NCBI GenBank assembly: GCA_905200545.1
Contig: CAJKKQ010000009.1
Span: 1 to 64,000 of the forward strand
DNA length: 64,000 bases
Reading direction: 5' to 3'
Source: an uncultured Oscillibacter sp.
GTDB lineage: Bacteria > Bacillota > Clostridia > Oscillospirales > Oscillospiraceae
Within the stretch, counting starts at the first letter, position 1; the number at the start of each line of letters is the position of its first letter. A program made the position numbers and the translations under genes. Under the pieces are notes generated by a model. It did not search any database, had not been told where the DNA came from, and worked only from the letters and a program-made list of their open reading frames with translations. This document shows positions 14,869 through 23,240 of this stretch, piece after piece.

Positions 14869-16241
14869 GAGATGTGAAGTACCGCCTGGAAACCTTTACC
14901 CTCTACGATTACCGGGGGGTGGAGCGCCATCTGGAGGCGATGGAGGCCAAGGGTTGGCGGCTGGAGAAAACGGGAAACCTATGGAAATACCGCCGGACGG
15001 AGCCCAGGAGGGTACACTACGCCGTCACCTATGTGCCGGAGGCGTCCGAGTTCAACCCGGCCCCCACGGCGGGGCAGGAGAATCTGGCGGAGCTGTGTGC
15101 TGCCGCCGGATGGGAGAAGGCGGCGGACTGGTTCCAGATGCAGATCTTCCGCTCGGAGCAGCCGGATCCCATGCCCCTGGAGACAGAGGAGACCGTGCGG
15201 CTGGAGGTGCTGCAGCGGTCCATCCGGAAGAACTTCCTGCCCAGCAGCCTGCTGCTGACAGTGCTGGGGGCGGTGATGCTGGCCCAGCAGATCTGGTCCA
15301 TCCGGCAGGACCCCATTGGGACCCTGAGCCGGACCAGCAGGCTGTTTACCCTGTTGCTGTGGCTGCTGGTGATTTTCTCCGCCGGGGGAAATCTGTTAGA
15401 CTATGCCCTGTGGCTGCGCCGGTCCAAGAAGTCCGTGGCCCAGGGAGGACCCTGCGCTCCCGGCGGCGGGTACCGGTGGCTGGCTAAAGTCAGCTGGGCG
15501 GTGCTGGGCGTCCTGCTGGTGGGATATGCTGCGTCTATGCTGGGGGAGAGCAGCCCTCAAATGCTGACCTTCGTGGGTGTGTATTTTGCCCTGACACTTC
15601 TGCTGATCGCGCTGGTGCGGGGGACCCAGAAGGGGCTCCGGCGGGCGGGAGCCTCTAAGCACTTGAACATGGGGCTGACCCTGGCGGTGGATGTGGTGGG
15701 GGCCCTGGTGCTCATCGGCAGCCTCATGGCGGTGGTCACCTTGGGGATCTTCCGGTATCACTGGTTTCAAAGGACGCCGGTGGATACCTATGACACTGGA
15801 AACTATGTCTTTAACATCTATCATGACAAATTGCCGCTGACCGTTGAAGACCTCACCGGGGAGGCCTATACCGGTTATTCCTACGAACGGACCGAGGATG
15901 CCTCCTTTTTGCTGGGGTGTCTGGAGGGGGAGCAGTGGCATGTTCCAGACGGCACCGACGCCCCGGAGCTGGACTATGAGATTTTGGACGTGAAAGCGGG
16001 GTTCCTGTATGACTGGTGCCTGGGGCAGTATCTGGAGGAGTACGCAGACGATCAGGAGAGGGAGTACCGCCCGGAGGATCCGTCGCCCTGGGGAGCGGAG
16101 GCGGCCTACCGCCTGTGGTGGGACGAAGAGGCCTACCATCGCTGGATCCTCTGCTTTGATGGGCGCATTGTGAAACTGAATCCCGACTGGACGCTGACAC
16201 CGGAACAGATGGCCCTGGCGGGAGAGCGGCTGTCCGGCTGA
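14865..16241 (+). CDS. DUF2812 domain membrane protein
   Basis: A 459-residue protein starting at a GTG that overlaps the PadR stop by 4 nt, with GAGGAGG 8 nt upstream. The N-terminal 110 residues (YDYRGVERHLEAMEAKGWRLE) form the DUF2812 domain, predicted cytoplasmic. Five hydrophobic segments follow: near 123-143, 170-190, 205-227, 232-250 and 265-295. A C-terminal soluble region of about 150 residues is probably outside the membrane. It is known as a partner of PadR regulators, perhaps sensing envelope stress, but no biochemical role is established. The start codon and tight coupling suggest a fixed stoichiometry with PadR. Confidence 0.82.
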   Translation: MRDVKYRLETFTLYDYRGVERHLEAMEAKGWRLEKTGNLWKYRRTEPRRVHYAVTYVPEASEFNPAPTAGQENLAELCAAAGWEKAADWFQMQIFRSEQPDPMPLETEETVRLEVLQRSIRKNFLPSSLLLTVLGAVMLAQQIWSIRQDPIGTLSRTSRLFTLLLWLLVIFSAGGNLLDYALWLRRSKKSVAQGGPCAPGGGYRWLAKVSWAVLGVLLVGYAASMLGESSPQMLTFVGVYFALTLLLIALVRGTQKGLRRAGASKHLNMGLTLAVDVVGALVLIGSLMAVVTLGIFRYHWFQRTPVDTYDTGNYVFNIYHDKLPLTVEDLTGEAYTGYSYERTEDASFLLGCLEGEQWHVPDGTDAPELDYEILDVKAGFLYDWCLGQYLEEYADDQEREYRPEDPSPWGAEAAYRLWWDEEAYHRWILCFDGRIVKLNPDWTLTPEQMALAGERLSG

Positions 16242-16285
16242 CAGAAAATTTTCACGCATAGGTGAAAAAATTGTGCATAAACTAC

Positions 16286-16314
16286 TTGCAATGAAAAAGC
16301 AAACCGTGTAATAT
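16286..16314 (+). promoter_or_regulatory. Promoter of the HlyIII-family gene
   Basis: TTGCAA (16286-16291), 17 nt, TAATAT (16309-16314). The leader to the start codon is about 60 nt. Confidence 0.7.
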
Positions 16315-16380
16315 AGTATTGAAAACTAGATTATATGGTTTTCGGACGGCTTAGCCAGTTTTTGCAAGGAGCGATCATAC

Positions 16381-17040
16381 ATGCGCAAATTCTTTTCCTA
16401 TGCTCAGGACCCTGTCAGCTGCGAGACTCATGCCATTGGGGCCGCGGCGGCCTTTGCGGGAGGATTCCTGTTTTTGATTCGGGCTCTGAAGGTGGGGGCG
16501 CCCACCCTGGCCCTGGCGGCGGCCATGTGCTTCTGCCTTTCCATGATGGCGCTGTACTCCGCCAGCGCCATTTACCACTTCTATCCCGGCACCGCCCAGT
16601 CCGGCGGCGTCAAGCGCTTTTTGCGCAAGATGGATCACGGGATGATCTATGTGCTGATCGCCGGCAGTTACACACCCTTCTGCCTGGTGCTGCTGCCCCA
16701 GCCCAAGGGGACCCGGTTCTGCCTGATCCTGTGGGCGGTGGCCATCGCGGGCATCCTGGCAAAGCTGCTGTGGATCAATGCCCCCCGGATCCTCTCCACC
16801 ATGGTGTATCTCATCATGGGCTGGGCCGTGGTGTTCGTGGCCAAGGATTTCGCAGTGCTGGGCCAGCCCTGCCTGACCCTGGTGGCCCTGGGCGGGGTGT
16901 GCTACTCCGTGGGCGCGGTGTTCTACGCTATCAAGAAGCCCAACATCTCTCCCCGGTGGACGTTCCATGAGATTTTCCACCTGCTGATCCTGGCGGGATC
17001 GCTGTTCCACTATCTGGCAGTGTACTTCTACGTGCTGTGA
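16381..17040 (+). CDS. Hemolysin III / PAQR (TrhA-like) membrane protein
   Basis: A 219-residue protein with seven predicted transmembrane helices. Family marks: ETHAIGAAAA at the start of helix 1, SASAIYHFYP and KRFLRKMDHGMIYVLIAGSYTPF in helices 2-3, and the C-terminal FHEIFHLLILAGSLFHYLAV, which carries the conserved His residues of the metal site. The family is now linked to membrane energetics and fluidity (TrhA) rather than to true hemolysis. AAGGAG lies 9 nt upstream. It stands alone, convergent with the next gene through a shared terminator. Confidence 0.9.
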   Translation: MRKFFSYAQDPVSCETHAIGAAAAFAGGFLFLIRALKVGAPTLALAAAMCFCLSMMALYSASAIYHFYPGTAQSGGVKRFLRKMDHGMIYVLIAGSYTPFCLVLLPQPKGTRFCLILWAVAIAGILAKLLWINAPRILSTMVYLIMGWAVVFVAKDFAVLGQPCLTLVALGGVCYSVGAVFYAIKKPNISPRWTFHEIFHLLILAGSLFHYLAVYFYVL

Positions 17041-17055
17041 GTGTCCGGAAGACGT

Positions 17056-17091
17056 AAAAAAGGAAAGGATCGTATGATCCTTTCCTTTTTT
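17056..17091. terminator. Bidirectional terminator between convergent genes
   Basis: A 10-bp perfect stem (GGAAAGGATC, 17062-17071, with 17076-17085) is flanked by six A on the left and six T on the right, so it can end transcripts from both sides. Confidence 0.92.
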
Positions 17092-17103
17092 GTATATGGG
17101 GAT

Positions 17104-17643
17104 TTATTCCGCCCGGAGGGCATTCCAGGCGGCGGTGTATTCTGCTGCAACGTCCGACGGGGTGCCGCTTTCGGTCAGTACCAGGTAGCGATACGTCTCA
17201 TCCTGGTACAGCTGGATCACCACGGCGGAGAAGTCCTCCCGGAAGTCAAAGCTGTTCTGGGTATAAGGGCCCAACGCCAGCGTGGAGTGGCCACCTTGAT
17301 CCAGGGCGGGGAAGTGGAAGGTCCAGCCAGCGGCGGTCACATCGTCCGGATCCCGGATCCAGAGGGTATGGGAGCCGTCCAAGCCGGCTCCTTCCAGGGT
17401 GATAGTTCCGGTCATCTCGCTGGCATGGGAGCGCAGCAGGTAGCGGGTGCGGACTGCTTCCATGGAAGCGGTTACCTCCGCCCCCATGGTACTGCTTTCC
17501 GGATCCCAAATCCCGCCGGAATAGGTGCGGGACACATTGGAGCGCAGGGGAACATAGGGAATGGTCAGCAGCAGGAAGAGCAGGAACACCACAATCACAA
17601 AGGCGGTTTTCCAAAGGTTGGGAACGGATTTTGCCTGGGCCAT
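17104..17643 (-). CDS. Hypothetical membrane-anchored protein
   Basis: A 179-residue protein with one strong hydrophobic helix near the N-terminus (about 13-31), then a soluble domain that is probably outside the membrane. No lipobox. The domain contains a TITLEGAGLDGSHTLWI strand pattern and an SFDFREDFSAVVIQLYQD segment but I do not recognise a family. AAAGGAG lies 9 nt upstream. It is the last gene of the tsaE-tsaB-upp unit, 24 nt after upp, and ends at the shared terminator. A role with upp is not implied. Confidence 0.65.
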   Translation of the reverse strand: MAQAKSVPNLWKTAFVIVVFLLFLLLTIPYVPLRSNVSRTYSGGIWDPESSTMGAEVTASMEAVRTRYLLRSHASEMTGTITLEGAGLDGSHTLWIRDPDDVTAAGWTFHFPALDQGGHSTLALGPYTQNSFDFREDFSAVVIQLYQDETYRYLVLTESGTPSDVAAEYTAAWNALRAE

Positions 17644-17667
17644 GCTGCACCGCTCCTTTCCCTTTGA

Positions 17668-18300
17668 TTATTTGGTGCCGAAGATCCGGTCGCCGGCGTC
17701 GCCCAGGCCCGGGACGATATAGCCGTGCTCATTGAGATGGTCGTCCACGGCGCCGCAGTAGATATCCACGTCCGGATGGGTCTCCTGAATGCGCTGGATG
17801 CCCTCCGGTGCCGCCAGGAGCACCATGAGCTTGATGTTCTTGCAGCCCCGCTTCTTCATCTCGGAGATGGCGGCCTCAGCGCTGCCGCCGGTGGCCAGCA
17901 TGGGATCCACAATCATGATGTCACGGTCGGCAATGTCCTTGGGCATCTTGCAGAAGTAGACGTGGGGCTCCAGGGTCTCCTCATCCCGGAACATGCCAAT
18001 GTGGCCAACCCGGGCAGAGGGCACCATGCGCAAAACACCGTCCACCAGGCCAAGGCCTGCCCGCAGAATGGGTACCACGGCAAACTTCTTGCCCTTGAGG
18101 GTGGGAGCCACCGTCTTGCAGATGGGGGTCTCCACCTCTTTTTCCGTCAGGGGCAGATCCCGGGTGGCCTCGTAGGTGATGAGCATGCCGATCTCACTGA
18201 CCAGCTCCCGGAAGTCCTTGACGCTGGTGTGCTTGTCCCGCAGGATGGTCAGCTTGTGGGCCACCAGAGGATGATCCATCACGTGTACTTTCCCGTTCAT
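17668..18300 (-). CDS. upp: Uracil phosphoribosyltransferase
   Basis: Salvages uracil with PRPP to UMP, in the cytoplasm. The 210-residue length is typical. Visible motifs: [14 protein letters not shown] (about 78-91), the PRPP-binding loop [15 protein letters not shown] (about 127-141) and the uracil-contacting C-terminus [24 protein letters not shown] lies 8 nt before the ATG. It is third in a minus-strand unit, 41 nt after tsaB. Confidence 0.97.
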   Translation of the reverse strand: MNGKVHVMDHPLVAHKLTILRDKHTSVKDFRELVSEIGMLITYEATRDLPLTEKEVETPICKTVAPTLKGKKFAVVPILRAGLGLVDGVLRMVPSARVGHIGMFRDEETLEPHVYFCKMPKDIADRDIMIVDPMLATGGSAEAAISEMKKRGCKNIKLMVLLAAPEGIQRIQETHPDVDIYCGAVDDHLNEHGYIVPGLGDAGDRIFGTK

Positions 18301-18341
18301 TTGCGCTTCTCCTTTATATTGAAATGTTGTTTTGGAAACCC

Positions 18342-19055
18342 TTAGGAATGGCTCTTCGCCTTTTGCTGGCGGTCCCGCAGCCGCTCCGCCTGGGGCGGGC
18401 GCAGATAGACCGGCTGGAGAGCCTGGGCAGTGATGAGGCCGCCGTTACGGGCGATCTCCTCCGCTGCCAGAGCCACCGAGGCAGCGCTTTGCATCACCAA
18501 ATGGGGAGGGGCCAGACGGCAGGCGATGCCCGCAGCCTGCAAAGCCTCATAGCACATGGCGCCGCCGTCTCCCACCACGGTCTTGGGCCGGGAATCGTCC
18601 CGGAGTTCCTCCGCCAGATCCGTAAGGGAGATGGCCCGGTCCGGCGTCAGCCGGGTAAGACGGCCGTTTTCCGCGGCAAACAGGGCGTTGTAGACCTGGC
18701 TGCGCCGGGCGTCCATGGCGCACACCACCAGCCCGTCGGCGTGGGAGACATTCCGGGCCATGGCCTCCAGGGTGGAGACTGCGGCTACGGGCTTCTCCGC
18801 CGCCACTGCCAGCCCCTTGGCGGCGGCCACGCCGATGCGGATGCCGGTAAAGGAACCGGGGCCCGCCGCCACAGCGATAGCGTCACAGCTTTGCAGGGTG
18901 AGATCCGCGTTTTCCAAAATAAATTCCACAATGGGCATCAGGGTGCGGCTGTGGGTCAGGCCTGTGTCCTGGAAGCCCAGGGCCAGCAGCCGCCCGTCCT
19001 CTGTCACGGCGGCGGACACCGCCTTGGCGGAGGTCTCCAGAGCCAGGATCCTCAT
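18342..19055 (-). CDS. tsaB: tRNA t6A biosynthesis protein TsaB
   Basis: Partner of TsaD and TsaE in making threonylcarbamoyladenosine at position 37 of ANN-decoding tRNAs. The 237-residue protein begins [17 protein letters not shown] and has the [21 protein letters not shown] motif (about 68-89) of the ASKHA fold. The start at 19055 forms an ATGA overlap with the tsaE stop; the frame opens further upstream inside tsaE but that part is not TsaB. TsaC/Sua5 is also in this window (29017-30687, fused to CoaE); TsaD is not. Confidence 0.93.
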   Translation of the reverse strand: MRILALETSAKAVSAAVTEDGRLLALGFQDTGLTHSRTLMPIVEFILENADLTLQSCDAIAVAAGPGSFTGIRIGVAAAKGLAVAAEKPVAAVSTLEAMARNVSHADGLVVCAMDARRSQVYNALFAAENGRLTRLTPDRAISLTDLAEELRDDSRPKTVVGDGGAMCYEALQAAGIACRLAPPHLVMQSAASVALAAEEIARNGGLITAQALQPVYLRPPQAERLRDRQQKAKSHS

Positions 19056-19480
19056 GGGGCTTCGCCTCCTTCTATTTCGATGATCCGCCAGTTGTCGTGA
19101 TCCGGATGGCGGGAGATGGTGACATAGATGGTGTCCTCCGGCAGGGCGTCGTCCACCTGCTCGCTCCATTCCACGGCGCATACCCCGCCCCGGTCCAGGT
19201 AGTCGTCCCAGCCGATGTCGAACAGGGCATCGGAGTCCGGCAGACGGTACATATCAAAATGAAACAGCGGGATGCGGCCCTCATATTCGTTGACGATGGT
19301 GAATGTGGGACTGGTGACCCGGCCTGTACAGCCAAGGCCCCGGGCCAGGCCACGGGTGAAGGCAGTCTTGCCCATACCCAAACCGCCCCGGTAGGCCAGT
19401 ACGGTCCCCGGCGACAGCGACGCGCCCAGCCGCTCCCCGGCGGCTTCCGTCTCCGCTTCGCTGTGGGAGAGAATTTCCAT
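19052..19480 (-). CDS. tsaE: tRNA t6A biosynthesis ATPase TsaE
   Basis: A 142-residue P-loop ATPase that drives the TsaBD complex. The Walker A is GGLGMGKTAF (family usual GDLGAGKTT), followed by RGLARGLG, then VTSPTFTIVNEYEG and HFDMYRL, all hallmark. GGAGG lies 8 nt upstream. It is first in the tsaE-tsaB-upp unit and shares a divergent promoter region with rodA. Confidence 0.95.
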   Translation of the reverse strand: MEILSHSEAETEAAGERLGASLSPGTVLAYRGGLGMGKTAFTRGLARGLGCTGRVTSPTFTIVNEYEGRIPLFHFDMYRLPDSDALFDIGWDDYLDRGGVCAVEWSEQVDDALPEDTIYVTISRHPDHDNWRIIEIEGGEAP

Positions 19481-19518
19481 GGGGCGCTCCTCCTTTTCGA
19501 TGCTTTTTTACCGTAGCA

Positions 19519-19547
19519 AATATATCACATCCCGGCCGGTTTGTAAA
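19519..19547 (-). promoter_or_regulatory. tsaE operon promoter
   Basis: On the minus strand TTTACA (19547-19542), a 17-nt spacer and TATATT (19524-19519). Confidence 0.7.
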
Positions 19548-19562
19548 AACAAATTTGCGGCG

Positions 19563-19591
19563 TTTACACCGGCGGGCGGCTGTGGTATACT
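19563..19591 (+). promoter_or_regulatory. rodA/ftsW promoter, divergent from tsaE
   Basis: TTTACA (19563-19568), a 17-nt spacer and TATACT (19586-19591). The two -35 boxes of the divergent pair are only 15 nt apart. Confidence 0.7.
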
Positions 19592-19634
19592 GCATTCGTT
19601 GAATTTTGCCTATATACCGGAAACGGAGAGTTTC

Positions 19635-20801
19635 ATGCTGAACCGACTCAAAGCCATTCTGGCGGATTTTTTCCAGCAGGCGGATCTGGTGCTGCTGGGC
19701 CTTTGCTGCACTGCCAGCATCTACGGTCTCGTGCTGATTTTCAGCGCCACCAATTTCATGTCCGAGGACCGCTACCGCTATATCATCGTCCAGGGGGCCG
19801 CCATGCTCATCGGCATTGTGGCCTATATCGCCATGTCCATGGTGGATCTGGAGATTTTGATGAAGCGGTGGAAATGGATCCTGGCGTTCAATATTCTGAT
19901 GTTTCTGCTGCTGATCCCCTTCGGCGTCAGCGTCAGCGGAAACCGGGCCTGGCTGAAATTTCCCGGCATGCCGGTGAATATCGGCCCGGCGGAGATCGTG
20001 AAGATCTCCTTTACGCTGCTGCTGGCCAAGCAGCTCTCGTGGCTCCGGGAGGAGAAGCAGGACCTCAAGTCCTTCCGCGCTGCCGCGTTTGTGGGGGGCC
20101 ATACCCTGTTCCTGATGGGGCTCTATGTGGTGATCTCCGGGGACATGGGCAACTCCCTCTCCTTTTTCTTCATCTTCCTGGCCATGGCCTTTGTGGCGGG
20201 TTTCGCTCTGCGGTGGTTTGCCCTGGTGATCTTCGGCGGCGTCGGCGCAGTGGCGGCGGCCTTTTGGCTGGACCTTGTGCCGTCCTATGTGCGGGATCGC
20301 TTCGCTGTTCTCTTTGACCATTCCTATGACACCATGAAGGCCGGATGGCAGCAGACCCGCAGCCTCCTGACCCTGGGCGGCGGCGGATTGTTCGGACAGG
20401 GCTACCTGAACGGAACCCAGTCCCAGGCGGGGGAGGGGTCCATCCCCGCCCGATGGACGGACTTCATCTTCGCCGTCTGCGGCGAGGAGCTGGGCCTGGT
20501 GGGCTGCGCGCTGGTGATGGCGCTGCTGACTGCCATCATCATCCGGATCCTGCTGGTGGCCCGGAACGCCCAGTCGCCTTTCCACTGCTATATCTGCGTG
20601 GGCATGGCTGCCATGCTGATCTTCCAGAGTATCACCAACATCGGCATGTGCCTCTTCGTGATGCCCGTCATCGGACTGACGCTGCCTTTCTTCAGCTACG
20701 GCGGATCCTCTCTGGTGACGGTGTTTGCCGCCATGGGGGTGGTGTCCGGCATCAAAAAGCGGACGCCTACCATGCGCCGGCCCGGCAAGCCCATCCAGTA
20801 A
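19635..20801 (+). CDS. RodA/FtsW-family SEDS peptidoglycan glycosyltransferase
   Basis: Polymerises lipid II into glycan strands in the membrane. The 388-residue protein has about ten hydrophobic helices, the NRAWLKFPG(M) motif, the extracellular-loop WQQTRSLLTLGGGGLFGQGYLNGTQ signature and the C-terminal PFFSYGGSSLVT motif. The start at 19635 (MLNRLKAIL) has GGAG 6 nt upstream; the same frame is open from 19479 but that would contain the promoter. Whether it works in elongation (RodA) or division (FtsW) cannot be decided; the neighbours ddl and murF also serve wall synthesis. Confidence 0.9.
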   Translation: MLNRLKAILADFFQQADLVLLGLCCTASIYGLVLIFSATNFMSEDRYRYIIVQGAAMLIGIVAYIAMSMVDLEILMKRWKWILAFNILMFLLLIPFGVSVSGNRAWLKFPGMPVNIGPAEIVKISFTLLLAKQLSWLREEKQDLKSFRAAAFVGGHTLFLMGLYVVISGDMGNSLSFFFIFLAMAFVAGFALRWFALVIFGGVGAVAAAFWLDLVPSYVRDRFAVLFDHSYDTMKAGWQQTRSLLTLGGGGLFGQGYLNGTQSQAGEGSIPARWTDFIFAVCGEELGLVGCALVMALLTAIIIRILLVARNAQSPFHCYICVGMAAMLIFQSITNIGMCLFVMPVIGLTLPFFSYGGSSLVTVFAAMGVVSGIKKRTPTMRRPGKPIQ

Positions 20802-20815
20802 ACCGGAGGTTTGCT

Positions 20816-20848
20816 CCCGGGGATCTTTTGGGATCCCCGGGATTTTTT
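20816..20848 (+). terminator. Rho-independent terminator after the SEDS gene
   Basis: A 10-bp perfect stem (CCCGGGGATC, 20816-20825, with 20832-20841), a 6-nt loop and a six-T run. Confidence 0.9.
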
Positions 20849-20914
20849 CCGTATATTTTCACTGGCGGCGGCGGACACTAGCTTTGCAAGATATTGTGAG
20901 GAGGTCCGTTGCAC

Positions 20915-21898
20915 GTGAATATCCGTATTTTCAGACGCACTGCCGCCCTGGCGCTGGCGGCAGCGGGACTGCTGACCATCGGCGCCGGAGCGCTTTTTGG
21001 AAAGAGCAAGGAGGCGTCACAGCCGCCGGAGGGAGCGCCGGTGGCCAAGGCATTGGAGATCACCACCTACCGGGGCGTTCCCTACCGGGCCCAGTTCCTC
21101 TCCACGGACGCGGAGGGGGACGCGGTCACGTATGCCGTGGATCAGCCGCCCCAGAAGGGCACCGTGGTGGTGGATGGCGCCGACTTCACCTACACGCCGG
21201 ATGAGGGTGTCACAGGTTCCGACAGCTTCACCTATACGGCCACCGACGCCGCCGGGAACACCTCCGCTCCCGCAGAGGTGACAGTGACCATTGAGAAGAT
21301 CCGCTCCGGCGTCACCTACGCCGACATGGGAGACAGCGCTGCGGCTGCTGCCGCCCAATACCTGGCGGAGGAGGGGATCTTCGTGGGACAGAAGATCGGA
21401 GACCAGTACTGCTTTGAACCGGACCGCTCCGTCTCCCGCAGTGAGTTTTTGGCCATGGTGATGGAGACCGCCGACGCGGACGTCACATCCGTCACCATGA
21501 CGGGCTTCTCCGATGACGATGCCATCCCCACCTGGGCCAAAGCCTACGCCGCCGCAGGCGTGGCAGAGGGCGTGGTGCAGGGCAGCGCTACGCCGGAGGG
21601 AGCCGCCTTCCGGGGCGGGGATCCCATTACCTTCAGCCAGGCGGCCACCGTTTTGAACCGGGTGCTCTCCGTGGCGGATGTGGATCTTGCCGCCTGGTAT
21701 GCCGACCGGGAGGCCGTTCCCTCCTGGGCCGCCCAGGCGGTGGGAAATATGGAGTCCGTCAGCGTCCTGGCAGCGGGGAGCTTTGGCAGCTCCTCCCTGG
21801 AAGAACCCGTCACCCGGGCGGATGCGGCCCAGATGCTCTGCGCCGCAGGAACGCTGCTGGCGGGAGAGGAGCCGGGCCTTCTGGACTGGCTGGGTTAA
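20915..21898 (+). CDS. Surface protein with cadherin/Ig-like repeat and SLH domains
   Basis: A 327-residue exported protein. Residues 1-30 form a signal peptide (basic, then an Ala/Leu-rich core). Residues about 45-125 are a bacterial cadherin/Ig-like domain ending in the signature FTYTPDEGVTGSDSFTYTATD. The rest has three S-layer-homology-like segments: YADMGDSAAAAAAQYLAEEGIF, GFSDDDAIPTWAKAYAAAGV and DREAVPSWAAQAV, each followed by a helix pair. SLH domains bind pyruvylated wall polymers, and a CsaB domain is encoded at 60411-62669. The GTG at 20915 is 10 nt from GAGGAGG; a TTG at 20909 is only 4 nt away. Its own terminator follows. Confidence 0.82.
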   Translation: MNIRIFRRTAALALAAAGLLTIGAGALFGKSKEASQPPEGAPVAKALEITTYRGVPYRAQFLSTDAEGDAVTYAVDQPPQKGTVVVDGADFTYTPDEGVTGSDSFTYTATDAAGNTSAPAEVTVTIEKIRSGVTYADMGDSAAAAAAQYLAEEGIFVGQKIGDQYCFEPDRSVSRSEFLAMVMETADADVTSVTMTGFSDDDAIPTWAKAYAAAGVAEGVVQGSATPEGAAFRGGDPITFSQAATVLNRVLSVADVDLAAWYADREAVPSWAAQAVGNMESVSVLAAGSFGSSSLEEPVTRADAAQMLCAAGTLLAGEEPGLLDWLG

Positions 21899-21913
21899 GC
21901 GCCCAGAGAATAC

Positions 21914-21948
21914 GCCCCCGGGAAAGCCGCGGCTTTCCCGGGGGCTTT
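21914..21948 (+). terminator. Stem-loop terminator after the SLH protein
   Basis: A 15-bp perfect stem (21914-21928 with 21931-21945) with a very short loop is followed by TTTCT. The T-tract is weak but the stem is very stable. Confidence 0.7.
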
Positions 21949-22120
21949 CTCCCGTTGTTTCGGAGGCAGGGGGGAGAGAAAAAACGCCCATTTTTGGCGG
22001 TTGTATTCGCAAACAGGATGTGGTAAACTAATTAAATTATAATAGCCTTTTTATGTGCATATGGATCAGTTAGAAGCTGCCGCCTGTAGGCGGGTTCAAG
22101 AAAAGAGGTACCAGTTGGGT

Positions 22121-23179
22121 ATGAAAATCGTTGTATTGGCAGGCGGCCTTTCCACGGAGCGGGCCGTTTCTCTGGTGACGGGCACCAGCGTGTGCCGGGC
22201 GCTGCGGGAGGATGGACACCGGGCCATCCTGGTGGATGTGTTTTTGGGTGTGGAGACGCTGCCGGAGGATCCCGAGACCCTCTTTGACGCGCCGGACGGC
22301 CTGTGTCCCCACGCCAGCATCGAGACGGCAGCGCCGGATCTGGACGCCGTGCGCAAGAGCCGCCTGGACGGGGAGACGCGTCTGCTGGGGCCCAACGTGC
22401 TGGAGCTGTGCGCCCTGGCGGATATCGTGTTCTTGGGCCTCCACGGCCAGGACGGCGAGGACGGCCGCATCCAGGCGGCCCTGGATATCCTGGGCGTGCC
22501 CTACACCGGCTCCGGGTATCTGGGCAGCGGTATGGCCATGGATAAGTCCCTCACCAAGTACATGATGGAAAAGGCAGGCATTCCCACGGCGCCCTGGCGG
22601 GATATCCCCTCCTATACGGAAGCAGACATCCCCACTCTGGCGGCGGAGCTGGAGGTGCCCTGCGCGGTGAAGATCGTCAACGGCGGATCTTCCATCGGCG
22701 TGGCTCTGCCGGATACCCGGGAGGAGCTGGAGACGGCGCTGCGGGAGCTGCTGCGCTACGGCAGCCACGTCATCGTGGAAAAGAAGATCCAGGGCCGGGA
22801 GCTGACGGTGGGCGTTCTGGGCGAGGACTATCTCCCGGCGGTGGAGATCGTGGCCAAGTCCGGCAACTTCGACTACGAGGCCAAGTACCAGACCGGGGGC
22901 TCCGAGGAGATCTGCCCGGCCCCCATCACGGCGGAACAGCAGCGCCAAATGGGCGAGTATGCCCTGCGGCTCCACCGGGCTCTGGGATTGCAGGTCTACT
23001 CCCGGACGGACTTTTTGCTGGACGAGAGGGGGCAGCCCTGGTGCCTGGAGGTCAACTCCCTGCCGGGATTGACTCCCGCCAGCCTGGTGCCCAAGGAGGC
23101 TGCCGCCGTGGGGCTGAGCTACAACCAGCTTTGTGAGAAGATCATCCAGCTGTCCCTGCCCATCAAGCGGCGGGGATGA
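22121..23179 (+). CDS. ddl: D-alanine--D-alanine ligase
   Basis: Joins two D-alanines with ATP for the peptidoglycan stem. The 352-residue protein has the N-terminal GGLSTERAVSL motif (Ddl usual GGxSxEHxVSL, here Arg for His), HGQDGEDGRIQAALDILGVPYTGSG (about 105-129), the ATP-grasp loop NGGSSIGV and C-terminal EVNSLPGLTPASLVPK. EVNSLPGLT rather than the usual EVNTxPG(F/M)T is a small variation. ATG at 22121 starts the conserved MKIVVLAGG; a modest AAGAGG lies upstream. A TATAAT at 22038-22043 upstream may be the -10 of its promoter but no good -35 is seen. It opens a long co-directional run with murF. Confidence 0.93.
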   Translation: MKIVVLAGGLSTERAVSLVTGTSVCRALREDGHRAILVDVFLGVETLPEDPETLFDAPDGLCPHASIETAAPDLDAVRKSRLDGETRLLGPNVLELCALADIVFLGLHGQDGEDGRIQAALDILGVPYTGSGYLGSGMAMDKSLTKYMMEKAGIPTAPWRDIPSYTEADIPTLAAELEVPCAVKIVNGGSSIGVALPDTREELETALRELLRYGSHVIVEKKIQGRELTVGVLGEDYLPAVEIVAKSGNFDYEAKYQTGGSEEICPAPITAEQQRQMGEYALRLHRALGLQVYSRTDFLLDERGQPWCLEVNSLPGLTPASLVPKEAAAVGLSYNQLCEKIIQLSLPIKRRG

Positions 23180-23240
23180 GCGCTCCGGCATCAAAGAGAA
23201 AAGAAATTTAGAAATGCGCGATCTGCGCGTGGAGGTTTCT